Shown one piece after another: positions 41,718-49,061 of a stretch of DNA of 50,400 nt (the stretch's first letter is position 1; each line of letters starts with the position of its first letter). Source of the stretch: a virus. The position numbers and the translations under genes are program-made. The notes under the pieces are model-generated. The model worked only from the letters and a program-made list of their open reading frames with translations, was not told where the DNA came from and made no database searches. The stretch lies in IMG/VR virus record IMGVR_UViG_3300032053_006749, positions 1 to 50,400 of that record; one strand, 5' to 3'.

Positions 41718-42411
41718 GCTTCACTTTTTCATCGGAGATTCCACGGTTTTCGTCGGTGGTGAAATCTTTGTTGTATCGTTGATTGGTTGCGATTTGAACT
41801 TCGATGGTTTTATCATGATAGAGCGCAAAGTCTTCCTCGGCTGGCAGAATCACGTAGGTCTTGAATCCATCAATTCTCTCATGCAATCGCTTCTTGAATT
41901 CAATACGAGGGTAATCACGCTTGAACAGTCGCCATTGATAATCTGGCCATGCGGCACGGATTCTGTTGTAGGTTGGGGACGTGTCTATTGACCATCCCCA
42001 TCGTTGGGCGTGTGCTTCGGTCAAACCATGCCAAGCGTTTATGCGTGGAATGGCATATGCCTCAATGGTGGGATTGGCGTCGAGCAACGCATGGAGATTT
42101 TCGCCAAGCAAATAATCAGGCAGCATCTCGTCTCCATCAATCTGGAATACGAAATCACCCGAACATTTTTCTACACCATAGTTCTTATGACCACCATAGT
42201 TGTTGGCCAATGCGTGGAGTTCTAACCGAATATTTGGATTCGGTTTGTCATACTTGTTGGTTATCTCCAAGGTTGCTTGACTATATGCAGTGTCAAGTAG
42301 TATAACCACTTCATCCGTGGTTCCCTTAACGCAGACTTCCAATCTTGCCAGCAACCGATCCAACGTGTCTGTCTCGGAGCAACATGTGACTAGGTAAGAG
42401 ATTTTTGGCAT
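41710..42411 (-). CDS. GT2 glycosyltransferase
   Basis: A 233-residue GT-A enzyme. KISYLVTCCSETDTLDRLL and VVILLDTAYSQATLEI open the fold, FVFQIDGDEMLPDYLL holds the DGDE metal/donor site, and YQWRLFKRDYPRIEFKKRLHE is the acceptor region seen in this subgroup. Short, with no membrane segment, so it acts in the cytoplasm. The stop overlaps the next gene by eight bases. Confidence 0.72.
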   Translation of the reverse strand: MPKISYLVTCCSETDTLDRLLARLEVCVKGTTDEVVILLDTAYSQATLEITNKYDKPNPNIRLELHALANNYGGHKNYGVEKCSGDFVFQIDGDEMLPDYLLGENLHALLDANPTIEAYAIPRINAWHGLTEAHAQRWGWSIDTSPTYNRIRAAWPDYQWRLFKRDYPRIEFKKRLHERIDGFKTYVILPAEEDFALYHDKTIEVQIATNQRYNKDFTTDENRGISDEKVKHD

Positions 42412-42421
42412 AGGACATAAC

Positions 42422-43819
42422 TTACTTGGCGTGGGTTAGAGTCGTCGGAGAAGTTGTCTTCTCGGTAGCTGGTTCGCCTGCTTGGATAGGAACACTTTCC
42501 GTTCCATTGAACGCTCCCGGTAGGTTGAGTTTCTTCAGTGGAGGCAATTTGATTGCTTCCTCAGTTGCAAATGCCGGAACATACTTGTCCAACATCGGAT
42601 GGAAAGTCTTGTCCATTGCTGCATTGGAAAACTTCTCTGCATTTTCCGCACGGAGAGCTTCCGCATTCGCCAGAATCTTCTCGTCATAGTTGTTGAAGTA
42701 ATGCTTCATCTTTTGACCCGCCGCCACATAGTCAACTTCAAACCAACGAGCATCTTTGACGAACCAGTCATTGACCGCTTCATCTGGAATGGGCATAAGT
42801 GCTCCTTCAAAGAAACTGCTATACTTTGGATTCAAGAAGTCCAAATGACCGCTCCAATGTGATGAGAGCAACGGTTTGCCACTCAACGTAGAGAGGAGGA
42901 GTGGGTGTCCAAATCCTTCACCGTGGGTGAATGAAGCGTGAACCTTTACCTTGTCATGGTTATAGAGGGCATTCATTTCCACATCTTCCAACTCTCCATG
43001 AAGGAGATACACGTTTGGCAACTTGGTGTTTGGTGGAAGTGCTTGTTTGACCATACCAGTCACGTCATTGATCTTGTTGAGGCATTCATACTTGTCCATG
43101 ATACAAATCTGTGCGCCACTCGTCTTGAGAATGAGGGCGGGAGGATTGTCCATATTGATGAAGGTTTCCAAGAACGTCTTGATGAGGAATCCAATACCTT
43201 TACGGTCTGCACGCATGTTTCCCGCAGTCCATTGACCAACGAATAGGAAACAGAATGACTCGGGAATATCTTTCAGGCAAAGTTCGAGATTTGCAACTTT
43301 GTCGGAGGTCTTCTTGTAGATGTCGGTGTTCGCACCCCAGAACAGAACTTCCATAGGAGTCTTTACCTTCAATGGTTCAATAGCTCCGTTGGGCAGTTTC
43401 TTGTTGTAGTTGGCATGAGCAAACACATCACGGGCATGGACAGACGTGACCACGTTCAAATTCATTCGATTCAACCCCTCAATCCATTCCGCACGGGGAA
43501 CAGTAGTTTCAATACCAGCAGTCATGCCGATGTTAAATTTGGCGGGAGTCTGAAATTCATTGGGGATGGTCATTTGAATGAACAATTCTGGTTGTTTAGT
43601 CAACTGACCCTTCATGATTCGTCCCAGAAGTTCCTTTCCTTCTGGATCGTTGATTTCGCTATCCAAATTCTTCTTGCTGCACGCACCCCATACGGTGGGA
43701 GCTATTTGCAAGTCGAACTTGTTGTAGCGAAGGAGGCTCTTGGCAACGGACAAGGCCCAATCACCATATCCCGAACGTGTCCATATAGGACTCTGCAATA
43801 TACAAATAGGTTTACTCAT
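42422..43819 (-). CDS. GT-B glycosyltransferase (GT4-like)
   Basis: A 465-residue transferase. IWTRSGYGDWALSVAKSL is the N-terminal nucleotide-fold loop; NIGMTAGIETTVPRAEW and VVTSVHARDVF lead into the linker; FCFLFVGQWTAGN and ASFTHGEGFGHPLLLSTLSGKPLL form the C-terminal donor site with the E-x7-E-like motif. The last 40 residues are a Thr/Ala/Pro-rich tail. Start at the ATG at 43819, which overlaps the next small gene's stop by four bases. Confidence 0.72.
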   Translation of the reverse strand: MSKPICILQSPIWTRSGYGDWALSVAKSLLRYNKFDLQIAPTVWGACSKKNLDSEINDPEGKELLGRIMKGQLTKQPELFIQMTIPNEFQTPAKFNIGMTAGIETTVPRAEWIEGLNRMNLNVVTSVHARDVFAHANYNKKLPNGAIEPLKVKTPMEVLFWGANTDIYKKTSDKVANLELCLKDIPESFCFLFVGQWTAGNMRADRKGIGFLIKTFLETFINMDNPPALILKTSGAQICIMDKYECLNKINDVTGMVKQALPPNTKLPNVYLLHGELEDVEMNALYNHDKVKVHASFTHGEGFGHPLLLSTLSGKPLLSSHWSGHLDFLNPKYSSFFEGALMPIPDEAVNDWFVKDARWFEVDYVAAGQKMKHYFNNYDEKILANAEALRAENAEKFSNAAMDKTFHPMLDKYVPAFATEEAIKLPPLKKLNLPGAFNGTESVPIQAGEPATEKTTSPTTLTHAK

Positions 43820-44037
43820 ATTTCTATGTCTTTAGGTTTGATTCCAAATTGTTTCTCTAACACTCCATACATTTCTTCCAAACACTCGTCGCAGAGATGT
43901 ACTTCAATTCCGGTCATATCGTGATTACTGCCATACCAACTGGCGGTCTTCAATTCTGAAAAGCACTCACGATCTGGATGCTTATCACAAAAAAACTGTG
44001 ATTCTTCAAGGACGCCTTGAATGTTTACCTTCTTCAT
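43816..44037 (-). CDS. Small cysteine-containing protein, 73 residues
   Basis: Contains FFCDKHPDRECF and VHLCDECLEEMY, two Cys/His pairs spaced about 30 residues apart that could bind zinc. No family recognised. Coupled by overlaps to the glycosyltransferase downstream and to the 111-residue gene upstream. Confidence 0.5.
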   Translation of the reverse strand: MKKVNIQGVLEESQFFCDKHPDRECFSELKTASWYGSNHDMTGIEVHLCDECLEEMYGVLEKQFGIKPKDIEI

Positions 44038-44369
44038 GCCGTCTTAATAGGGATGTAAGGATAGAATTTGACCTCACCTGTTGTACCATCCCACACAGTT
44101 GTTCCAAGGTCTTTGCAGTGCCTCCAAGACAGCTTATGTCCTTCGTCCATGATTTCTTTCGCCTCTTCTTGGGTAATAAGTTTTAGGATTGACCCCGATG
44201 CTGGTTGAACATACACATACTGATTTTTTGTAGTGTTATGAACAATCTCAATTGGCACTCCGTATGGTTTGCCATCAACGACGTGTGCTCTGCGCTTGGT
44301 TTCAAAACATTGAATGTCATAATTGCCATAGGCAATTTCCATCAGTTCTTGATAAGTTGGTTCACTCAT
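44034..44369 (-). CDS. Hypothetical protein, 111 residues
   Basis: Soluble alpha/beta protein (IEIVHNTTKNQYVYVQP, then LITQEEAKEIMDEGHKLSW). No family recognised. Overlaps the dUTPase gene by four bases at its start and the zinc-candidate gene by four at its end, so all three are co-expressed from the promoter at 45078-45106. Confidence 0.5.
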   Translation of the reverse strand: MSEPTYQELMEIAYGNYDIQCFETKRRAHVVDGKPYGVPIEIVHNTTKNQYVYVQPASGSILKLITQEEAKEIMDEGHKLSWRHCKDLGTTVWDGTTGEVKFYPYIPIKTA

Positions 44370-45064
44370 TGCTTGTCCCGTTCTTTGATTTCGTCAATGT
44401 AGCGTTTCTTGATAGGAACGCCTCCATCTTTTTGATAGAGTTCTGCAAGTGACTTCCCTTGGGTTAACCCCGCAACTTTTACCGCCGATGTTAGAAGTGG
44501 AACTTTGTCTGGAACCTTTCCGTCACCCGTTGGTTTGTGAGTGGCGGCGTCACCTACAATGGTTCCAGTAACAGTCCGTTCAGAGTTGTTCACAACTGCT
44601 TTATAGGTGGTGAAGAATCCAACTTTTCCATCAGTGCTTCCAAACCCACCTTCGCCCCGGACACTTGCGGGCAATTCATCAGATTCTTGAAACGTTGCCA
44701 CGGCGTAGTTCTCAAAGATGATTTGAGCAATAGGAACTACTTTTCCATCTTTCATCAATGGCAACTTGACAGGTTCGTTGCTCAAGTTGATTAGAATCAC
44801 ACCTACATCACTGCGGTAATCCTCGTCAATGACGCCTGCCATGACATCCAATCCATTTTTGAATGCTAATCCACTGCGGGGAGCAATACGACCATAGAGG
44901 CCGCTAGGAATGGCAAAGGCGAGGTTTGTCTTGAAGAGTTTCCGTTCCAATGGTTGAAGTGTGTATTCTTCGGTGGCATACAGGTCATAACCTGCTGCAA
45001 AATCACTTCCACGAGTGGGAACAGTTGCCAACGGCGTGAGTTTCTTGAATTGAATTGTAACCAT
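44366..45064 (-). CDS. dut: dUTPase with C-terminal extension
   Basis: A 232-residue trimeric-type dUTPase, hydrolysing dUTP to dUMP. Motifs: GSDFAAGYDLYA (1), GRIAPRSGLAFK (2), GVIDEDYRSDVGVILIN (3), and RGEGGFGSTDG (5, the P-loop-like tail). The core ends near residue 145; about 85 further residues (VNNSERTVTGTIVGDAATHK and onward) are an extension of unknown function. Typical dUTPases have about 150 residues. ATG 45064 is preferred over TTG 45073, both close to the predicted start of transcription. First gene of the long minus-strand block that includes the glycan island. Confidence 0.88.
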   Translation of the reverse strand: MVTIQFKKLTPLATVPTRGSDFAAGYDLYATEEYTLQPLERKLFKTNLAFAIPSGLYGRIAPRSGLAFKNGLDVMAGVIDEDYRSDVGVILINLSNEPVKLPLMKDGKVVPIAQIIFENYAVATFQESDELPASVRGEGGFGSTDGKVGFFTTYKAVVNNSERTVTGTIVGDAATHKPTGDGKVPDKVPLLTSAVKVAGLTQGKSLAELYQKDGGVPIKKRYIDEIKERDKQ

Positions 45065-45077
45065 ATTTTTCAACTAG

Positions 45078-45106
45078 AGCATACCAGATACGAAAAGTTT
45101 ATGCAA
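45078..45106 (-). promoter_or_regulatory. Sigma-70-like promoter leading the glycan block
   Basis: On the minus strand: TTGCAT (45106-45101), a 17-base spacer and TATGCT (45083-45078). Predicted start near 45071, about seven bases before ATG 45064. No promoter as good was seen between here and 27402, and genes are contiguous over that 18 kb, so it may drive the whole block. Confidence 0.6.
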
Positions 45107-45110
45107 CTTT

Positions 45111-46598
45111 TTATACGGGTAGCAAGTCTAGTTTCTTTAACAAGGCATCCTTGTCAATCTTTGGAATTTCAAACCCCATGTGACCATTTTTCATGATGTT
45201 TCCAACGTGGTCTTTGACACTATACACGCCGTACTTTTTGGGTTTCTGCCAATTTTCAAAGACATATTCCATACCATCAATGAATTGCTGTCCCATGTTC
45301 TTGGAATTGATACCACCCTCTTTGAGTGCCCAATCACGTCCAACATGTCCACACGCTTCACGCTTCTTGTTTCCCGCCAGATACCAATACATGAATCCTT
45401 CGGCGGTATCTTCCCACTTCGTAAGGTCATCAAAGATATATGGAGTTGGAATACTTCCTTGAATCAGACGAGTCACGGGCCACACCGGAAATGCCCACGG
45501 ACCATGCTTCTTATACTTTCCGACGTTGTTAGATCCAAAGTCGGCACTGAATACGACTGGATTTCCTTCGTCGTCCACTTGTCCGATTTGGTCTTGCAAC
45601 CCACCCGTCACGGCGGCAACGATGGGCGTTCCTGCCATGATGCTTTCGGCAATAGATAGACCAAATCCTTCATTGGATGATACGTTAACGGTAACATCGG
45701 CGATGTTATACATGAAATTCATGTCCATTGGGGAGAGTTTTCCCGGTGAGAACATGATGTTATAGTCGGGACAAAGTGCTTCTTTCACGGCAAGCAAATT
45801 TGTTCCAGCATCTTGCATAATTTCGGTATGCAAGACCAACACGCATTTCGCTGCTTCTTCTTTGGGAAGGTTATCGCAGAATTGACGATATGCCAAGATG
45901 ATGTTGCTGGTGCGTTTGCGCTGAACGTTACGACTGTTGTACAGAACGACAAAGTTATATTCACGTCCACTAAACATACGCTTTCTGAAGTTCGTCAAAT
46001 CCACATCGTCTTTTTTAAGTGGACGAAAGCAATCCGGATCAATACCATGTGGGCAGAGATGGAGCAGCGTCTTACCATTCATAGGACCATCACCCACTTC
46101 ACAACAATTTTCGGGTTGCATAACCCAACGATTGATGTTCATGGTTTGTTTGCTGATTGAGAACAACGCATCACAACTCTCGTAGAATGGGCGGTTGTAA
46201 ACTGGGTACGGAATGTCATCCCAAATGTTGAGATACGTCAGCGGCATGGCGTTGCGAATCTGCCGTTCAAGCGCATACAACCATCCCCAGAAGCGAGGGT
46301 CGGTGAAGTGAAGAATGGCATGTGGCTTCTCCATAGCGATGAGTTGAAACAATGATTGTTCGTTGCCGTATCCATCGGTAGGAAACACCTTGACGTAGGC
46401 ATCCTTAATGTTCTTTTGCTGATTGGTAGATTCGGACAAGTCGAAGACATGTCCTTTCTCGGGGTGAGTGATTGCGCCAGCTAGCTGAACCCAATCATAC
46501 TTGTGAACTGTGCTTAGAACGAGTTCTCGGGACATTGTAGCAATACCCGAGTTCATGCGGAGGTCATCCGACAATAAGAGAATTTTCTTTTTGGCCAT
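45111..46598 (-). CDS. GT-B glycosyltransferase (GT4-like)
   Basis: A 495-residue transferase. KKILLLSDDLRMNSGIATMS is the N-terminal donor-fold loop; ALFSISKQTMNINRWV and LHLCPHGIDPDCFRPL are typical of GT4; FVVLYNSRNVQRKR is the linker strand; VNVSSNEGFGLSIAESIMAGTPIV carries the E-x7-E donor motif. The C-terminus (WALKEGGINSKNMGQQF) is a helical end. Its start follows AAGTT-ATG. It belongs to the island functionally but is transcriptionally upstream of the dUTPase promoter. Confidence 0.78.
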   Translation of the reverse strand: MAKKKILLLSDDLRMNSGIATMSRELVLSTVHKYDWVQLAGAITHPEKGHVFDLSESTNQQKNIKDAYVKVFPTDGYGNEQSLFQLIAMEKPHAILHFTDPRFWGWLYALERQIRNAMPLTYLNIWDDIPYPVYNRPFYESCDALFSISKQTMNINRWVMQPENCCEVGDGPMNGKTLLHLCPHGIDPDCFRPLKKDDVDLTNFRKRMFSGREYNFVVLYNSRNVQRKRTSNIILAYRQFCDNLPKEEAAKCVLVLHTEIMQDAGTNLLAVKEALCPDYNIMFSPGKLSPMDMNFMYNIADVTVNVSSNEGFGLSIAESIMAGTPIVAAVTGGLQDQIGQVDDEGNPVVFSADFGSNNVGKYKKHGPWAFPVWPVTRLIQGSIPTPYIFDDLTKWEDTAEGFMYWYLAGNKKREACGHVGRDWALKEGGINSKNMGQQFIDGMEYVFENWQKPKKYGVYSVKDHVGNIMKNGHMGFEIPKIDKDALLKKLDLLPV

Positions 46599-46601
46599 AA
46601 C

Positions 46602-46985
46602 TTATATTTTTGATGTGATGTAGATTGGTTGAGATTTCAGATGAAGGTTCATTTCCGCATCCACTCCTTCTATTTTCGCTTCGGTTGCTTCAAGATAAAA
46701 GATGAATCCGGTAGGAGATTTTGAAAGTTGGGTATGAAAATATGCCTCGTCCAATGGACATAGAAGATATTTTTCACCCACAATGTATTGCTTATCCGTA
46801 GGCTTTTGTTTGTAATGAGATTTTGCCCATACAACCAATTCTTTTATAGTCCCCGAGATAAAATTATTACTGCCCCCAGTTTCTTCAGCTAGGTTGGGGG
46901 GTCGGACAAACATTTCCGATGGTGAATTTACTTCAACGAACTTATTTGTGAGATCTAGTTTCTCTTCGTAGGGAGAAATTTTCAT
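46602..46985 (-). CDS. Hypothetical protein, 127 residues
   Basis: ATG 46985 is chosen for AAAGG eight bases upstream; a longer frame reaching 47033 would overlap the regulator gene. The sequence (KISPYEEKLDLTNKF, ELVVWAKSHYKQK, FIFYLEATEAKIEGVD) is a soluble alpha/beta protein; no family recognised. It lies between the regulator and the GT4 gene. Confidence 0.5.
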   Translation of the reverse strand: MKISPYEEKLDLTNKFVEVNSPSEMFVRPPNLAEETGGSNNFISGTIKELVVWAKSHYKQKPTDKQYIVGEKYLLCPLDEAYFHTQLSKSPTGFIFYLEATEAKIEGVDAEMNLHLKSQPIYITSKI

Positions 46986-47007
46986 GTTTATAACCTTTAT
47001 TGGTTGT

Positions 47008-47229
47008 TTAGCTGAGGGAAGATGAAGCGGCAAGAACTACGCCAGTAGCGACTGGTAAAATGAAACAATTGATACCTTCACGAAACGATTCCTCGTTGAC
47101 GTAGCGATAAACAGTTCTTTCTACAAGACCTTGTAGAGTAATTTTATGCTTCACACCCAAAATTTTGAATTCGTCGTATAAGGCAGATTCTACCTTAACG
47201 GTGGTGGCAACTTTGTTTTTCATAGTCAT
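47008..47229 (-). CDS. Ribbon-helix-helix-type regulator candidate
   Basis: A 73-residue protein. VATTVKVESALYDEFKILGV is a beta-strand followed by helix A, and ITLQGLVERTVYRYVNEESF is helix B, the layout of Arc/MetJ-type dimeric DNA-binding proteins. The C-terminal 20 residues are hydrophobic. Inverted repeats lie directly upstream of its start (47248-47304), consistent with autoregulation. ATG 47229 is used; ATG 47223 is also in frame. A regulator could control the downstream glycosyltransferase gene or the phage transcription programme. Confidence 0.6.
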   Translation of the reverse strand: MTMKNKVATTVKVESALYDEFKILGVKHKITLQGLVERTVYRYVNEESFREGINCFILPVATGVVLAASSSLS

Positions 47230-47247
47230 TTTCTTTCAAGCACGTAA

Positions 47248-47304
47248 ATGCTTACACACATACGTATTGTAAGCATCTCAAAAATTACTTTTTATTTTGA
47301 GATG
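47248..47304. promoter_or_regulatory. Two nested inverted repeats, putative operators
   Basis: ATGCTTAC (47248-47255) with GTAAGCAT (47269-47276), and CATCTCAAAA (47274-47283) with TTTTGAGATG (47295-47304), both perfect. They lie upstream of the regulator on its transcribed side, and the two overlap by three bases. The second pair could also form an RNA hairpin with an A/T loop. Confidence 0.5.
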
Positions 47305-47311
47305 TGGGCAT

Positions 47312-47338
47312 AAAAAAAGAGCATCCCGAAGGATGCTC
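47312..47338 (-). terminator. Intrinsic terminator with UUCG tetraloop
   Basis: On the minus strand, GAGCATCC and GGATGCTC form an eight-base-pair stem around TTCG, followed by seven T (47318-47312). It ends the transcript of the nuclease gene (stop at 47358). The UUCG loop is the most stable natural tetraloop. Confidence 0.9.
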
Positions 47339-47357
47339 TCAAAAAAGAAGGATTCTG

Positions 47358-48254
47358 TTACTCAAGTGCCTCGGCACGTCCATCACACTTTTTGTTTTTG
47401 AGGTATGGACAATACTTGCAGTTTTTCTTGTTCTTACCGGGGTTCTTTGGATAGTTGATGTCAGTCTTATGCACACCCTCGGTTGTAAAGCAGGTATCCA
47501 CAAACTTTCCAAACTCTTGAATCACTTGTAGCACGTCTTTTTGGAACGACGATGGCTTGAAGACTTGAATGCGGGACTGTTCATAGGACACTTTACTTTC
47601 ATCATACAGCTTGCGCTTCAAAATGAAGAACTCTACTGTGATGTTGGACAGTGGGATGTTGTATTTCTTGCTGTAGAGTGCTTTGTAAAGGACGAGCTGA
47701 CTCGTCTTGGTGAAGTCCTCTTTCTGATAGTTATTCCACCCGCTATTACTCGTCTTGAAGTCAATGATGCGAATGTTGCCCGACAGACGCTCCTTCAACA
47801 CGATGTCAATGAACCCGTTGAGTAACACGTTGTTACGAATATCCACTTCCAACTTATCTTCAATCGCCAGTAACTCCCACTTGTCACGAGGAAAGTGACG
47901 GAGACGATTGGCCGGGTCTTTGAATTCGTCCATGATATTTTTACCATCCTCAACGAATTCATCAAACTCTGCCTGAGTATGAGGAATCTTTTTGTGATCG
48001 ATTTGCTTTTTGAAAGCGACGAGGAAGAACGCCTCGGTATCAATTTCTTCCGCCTTTTCGTCGTTCTGTTCGTAGAGGGTTTTGAGATAGTGTTGGACAG
48101 TTTCGTGGATTGCAGTTCCAAAGGTCATGACGAGGTTATCCTCGAACTGCTTCTCGTGCAGGATGTAATCACGATACCATTTGTGCGGACAAGTCCACCA
48201 ATTGGAAAATTGTGAAAAACTGACGGTCTTCTTTTTCTTGACTTCTTCGCTCAT
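47358..48254 (-). CDS. PD-(D/E)XK nuclease with Fe-S cluster (AddB/Cas4-like)
   Basis: A 298-residue nuclease. FSQFSNWWTCPHKW and FGTAIHETVQHYL are the leading helices with the conserved His; GFIDIVL and RIIDFKTSNSGW give the D...D-x-K catalytic residues; QLVLYKALY follows as the QhxxY motif. C22 with C279, C282 and C290 (CKYCPYLKNKKC) matches the four-cysteine Fe-S cluster of Cas4/AddB-type enzymes. It likely processes DNA ends in replication or recombination or degrades host DNA. ATG 48254 fits the promoter that predicts an almost leaderless mRNA; the frame extends to 48293 but not to a better start. Confidence 0.82.
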   Translation of the reverse strand: MSEEVKKKKTVSFSQFSNWWTCPHKWYRDYILHEKQFEDNLVMTFGTAIHETVQHYLKTLYEQNDEKAEEIDTEAFFLVAFKKQIDHKKIPHTQAEFDEFVEDGKNIMDEFKDPANRLRHFPRDKWELLAIEDKLEVDIRNNVLLNGFIDIVLKERLSGNIRIIDFKTSNSGWNNYQKEDFTKTSQLVLYKALYSKKYNIPLSNITVEFFILKRKLYDESKVSYEQSRIQVFKPSSFQKDVLQVIQEFGKFVDTCFTTEGVHKTDINYPKNPGKNKKNCKYCPYLKNKKCDGRAEALE

Positions 48255-48261
48255 TGTGGAT

Positions 48262-48290
48262 ACTTTACCAGAGAAAATGCTCGCTGTAAA
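48262..48290 (-). promoter_or_regulatory. Sigma-70-like promoter, near-leaderless
   Basis: On the minus strand: TTTACA (48290-48285), a 17-base spacer and TAAAGT (48267-48262). ATG 48254 begins eight bases after the -10 box, so the leader would be about one base. It lies back to back with the late-type motif of the plus-strand gene at 48321. Confidence 0.6.
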
Positions 48291-48305
48291 CATTTTTTAA
48301 GGTGC

Positions 48306-48313
48306 TATTTATA
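48306..48313 (+). promoter_or_regulatory. Late-promoter-like TATTTATA motif
   Basis: TATTTATA seven bases upstream of ATG 48321, no Shine-Dalgarno sequence between. Divergent from the nuclease promoter at 48262-48290. Confidence 0.5.
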
Positions 48314-48320
48314 CAATACC

Positions 48321-49061
48321 ATGAAGACTCTTATACTATCCTTGCTATTACTCGCTTCAACCGTTTGTGGAGCAGATATGACAAATGGCGTTTTTTACGC
48401 TGACAGTTCGGTTGAATGTCATTTGATTTCTCAAAATGGTGCAGTCACCACCAACCAACTTGCCGCAGGCAAGACCTACACGGTGGGCAACGCCCTCTTG
48501 GAAATGGAAGTTACCAACAAGACTGTCTTCTATTTCGCCGGTGGACCGATGATTGAAGTTGGCCCAAAATCAACACTTAGCATAAACCTCTTTGACCAAG
48601 AAGTCAAGAATCTAAATTCAGCACCCCGTAAGGCAGAGTTTGGTTCCCACAACATCAGTCTGACATTTTCCAAGGGAGAATTCGCTGTCATCTATCCAAA
48701 TAAAGACACCGATTCATCCATTACCCTTGCTACTCCATTCACGTCCTATCAACTGAATGGTGGAAAGTATTTTGTTCGCATCAGCGAGAAGTCGGTGATT
48801 GCCTATGTTCTTGAAGGTATGATGCAGGTTCACGGGGATAAGAACCGTGTGGACAAGACAGAGAAGGGCAGACTCGCCGTGGCAATTCCCTTTACCGACC
48901 CCGCCAGCGGTGTGGAAGATAAAATCATCACAAGCATCAAAGCACTGAAGACCGAGGAAATGGAACGCTTTGCCGCACCTATTCTCCAAGCGGAAAAGAA
49001 GTGGGCAGACGTTCAATTCTTTATCGTCGGCAAGCAGGTTGTTGGTATTTGGATGAAGTAA
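48321..49061 (+). CDS. Secreted FecR-like domain protein
   Basis: A 246-residue protein with an N-terminal signal peptide: KT then LILSLLLLASTVCGA, with likely cleavage after GA (about residue 18). The mature part has a FecR-like beta domain (LALLEME-like strands, GGPMIEVGPKSTLSINLFDQ, NISLTFSKGEFAVIYPN, YFVRISEKSVIAYVLEG). FecR domains act in signal transfer at bacterial envelopes; a phage copy with a signal peptide is unusual and may be acquired from a host. Late-type motif upstream. Its stop abuts the tail-tube-like gene on the other strand. Confidence 0.62.
   Translation: MKTLILSLLLLASTVCGADMTNGVFYADSSVECHLISQNGAVTTNQLAAGKTYTVGNALLEMEVTNKTVFYFAGGPMIEVGPKSTLSINLFDQEVKNLNSAPRKAEFGSHNISLTFSKGEFAVIYPNKDTDSSITLATPFTSYQLNGGKYFVRISEKSVIAYVLEGMMQVHGDKNRVDKTEKGRLAVAIPFTDPASGVEDKIITSIKALKTEEMERFAAPILQAEKKWADVQFFIVGKQVVGIWMK

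Noticed and set aside
47358-48254. Cas4-like nuclease as sign of a CRISPR system
   Set aside because: No repeat array or other cas genes; Fe-S PD-(D/E)XK nucleases are common in phages.
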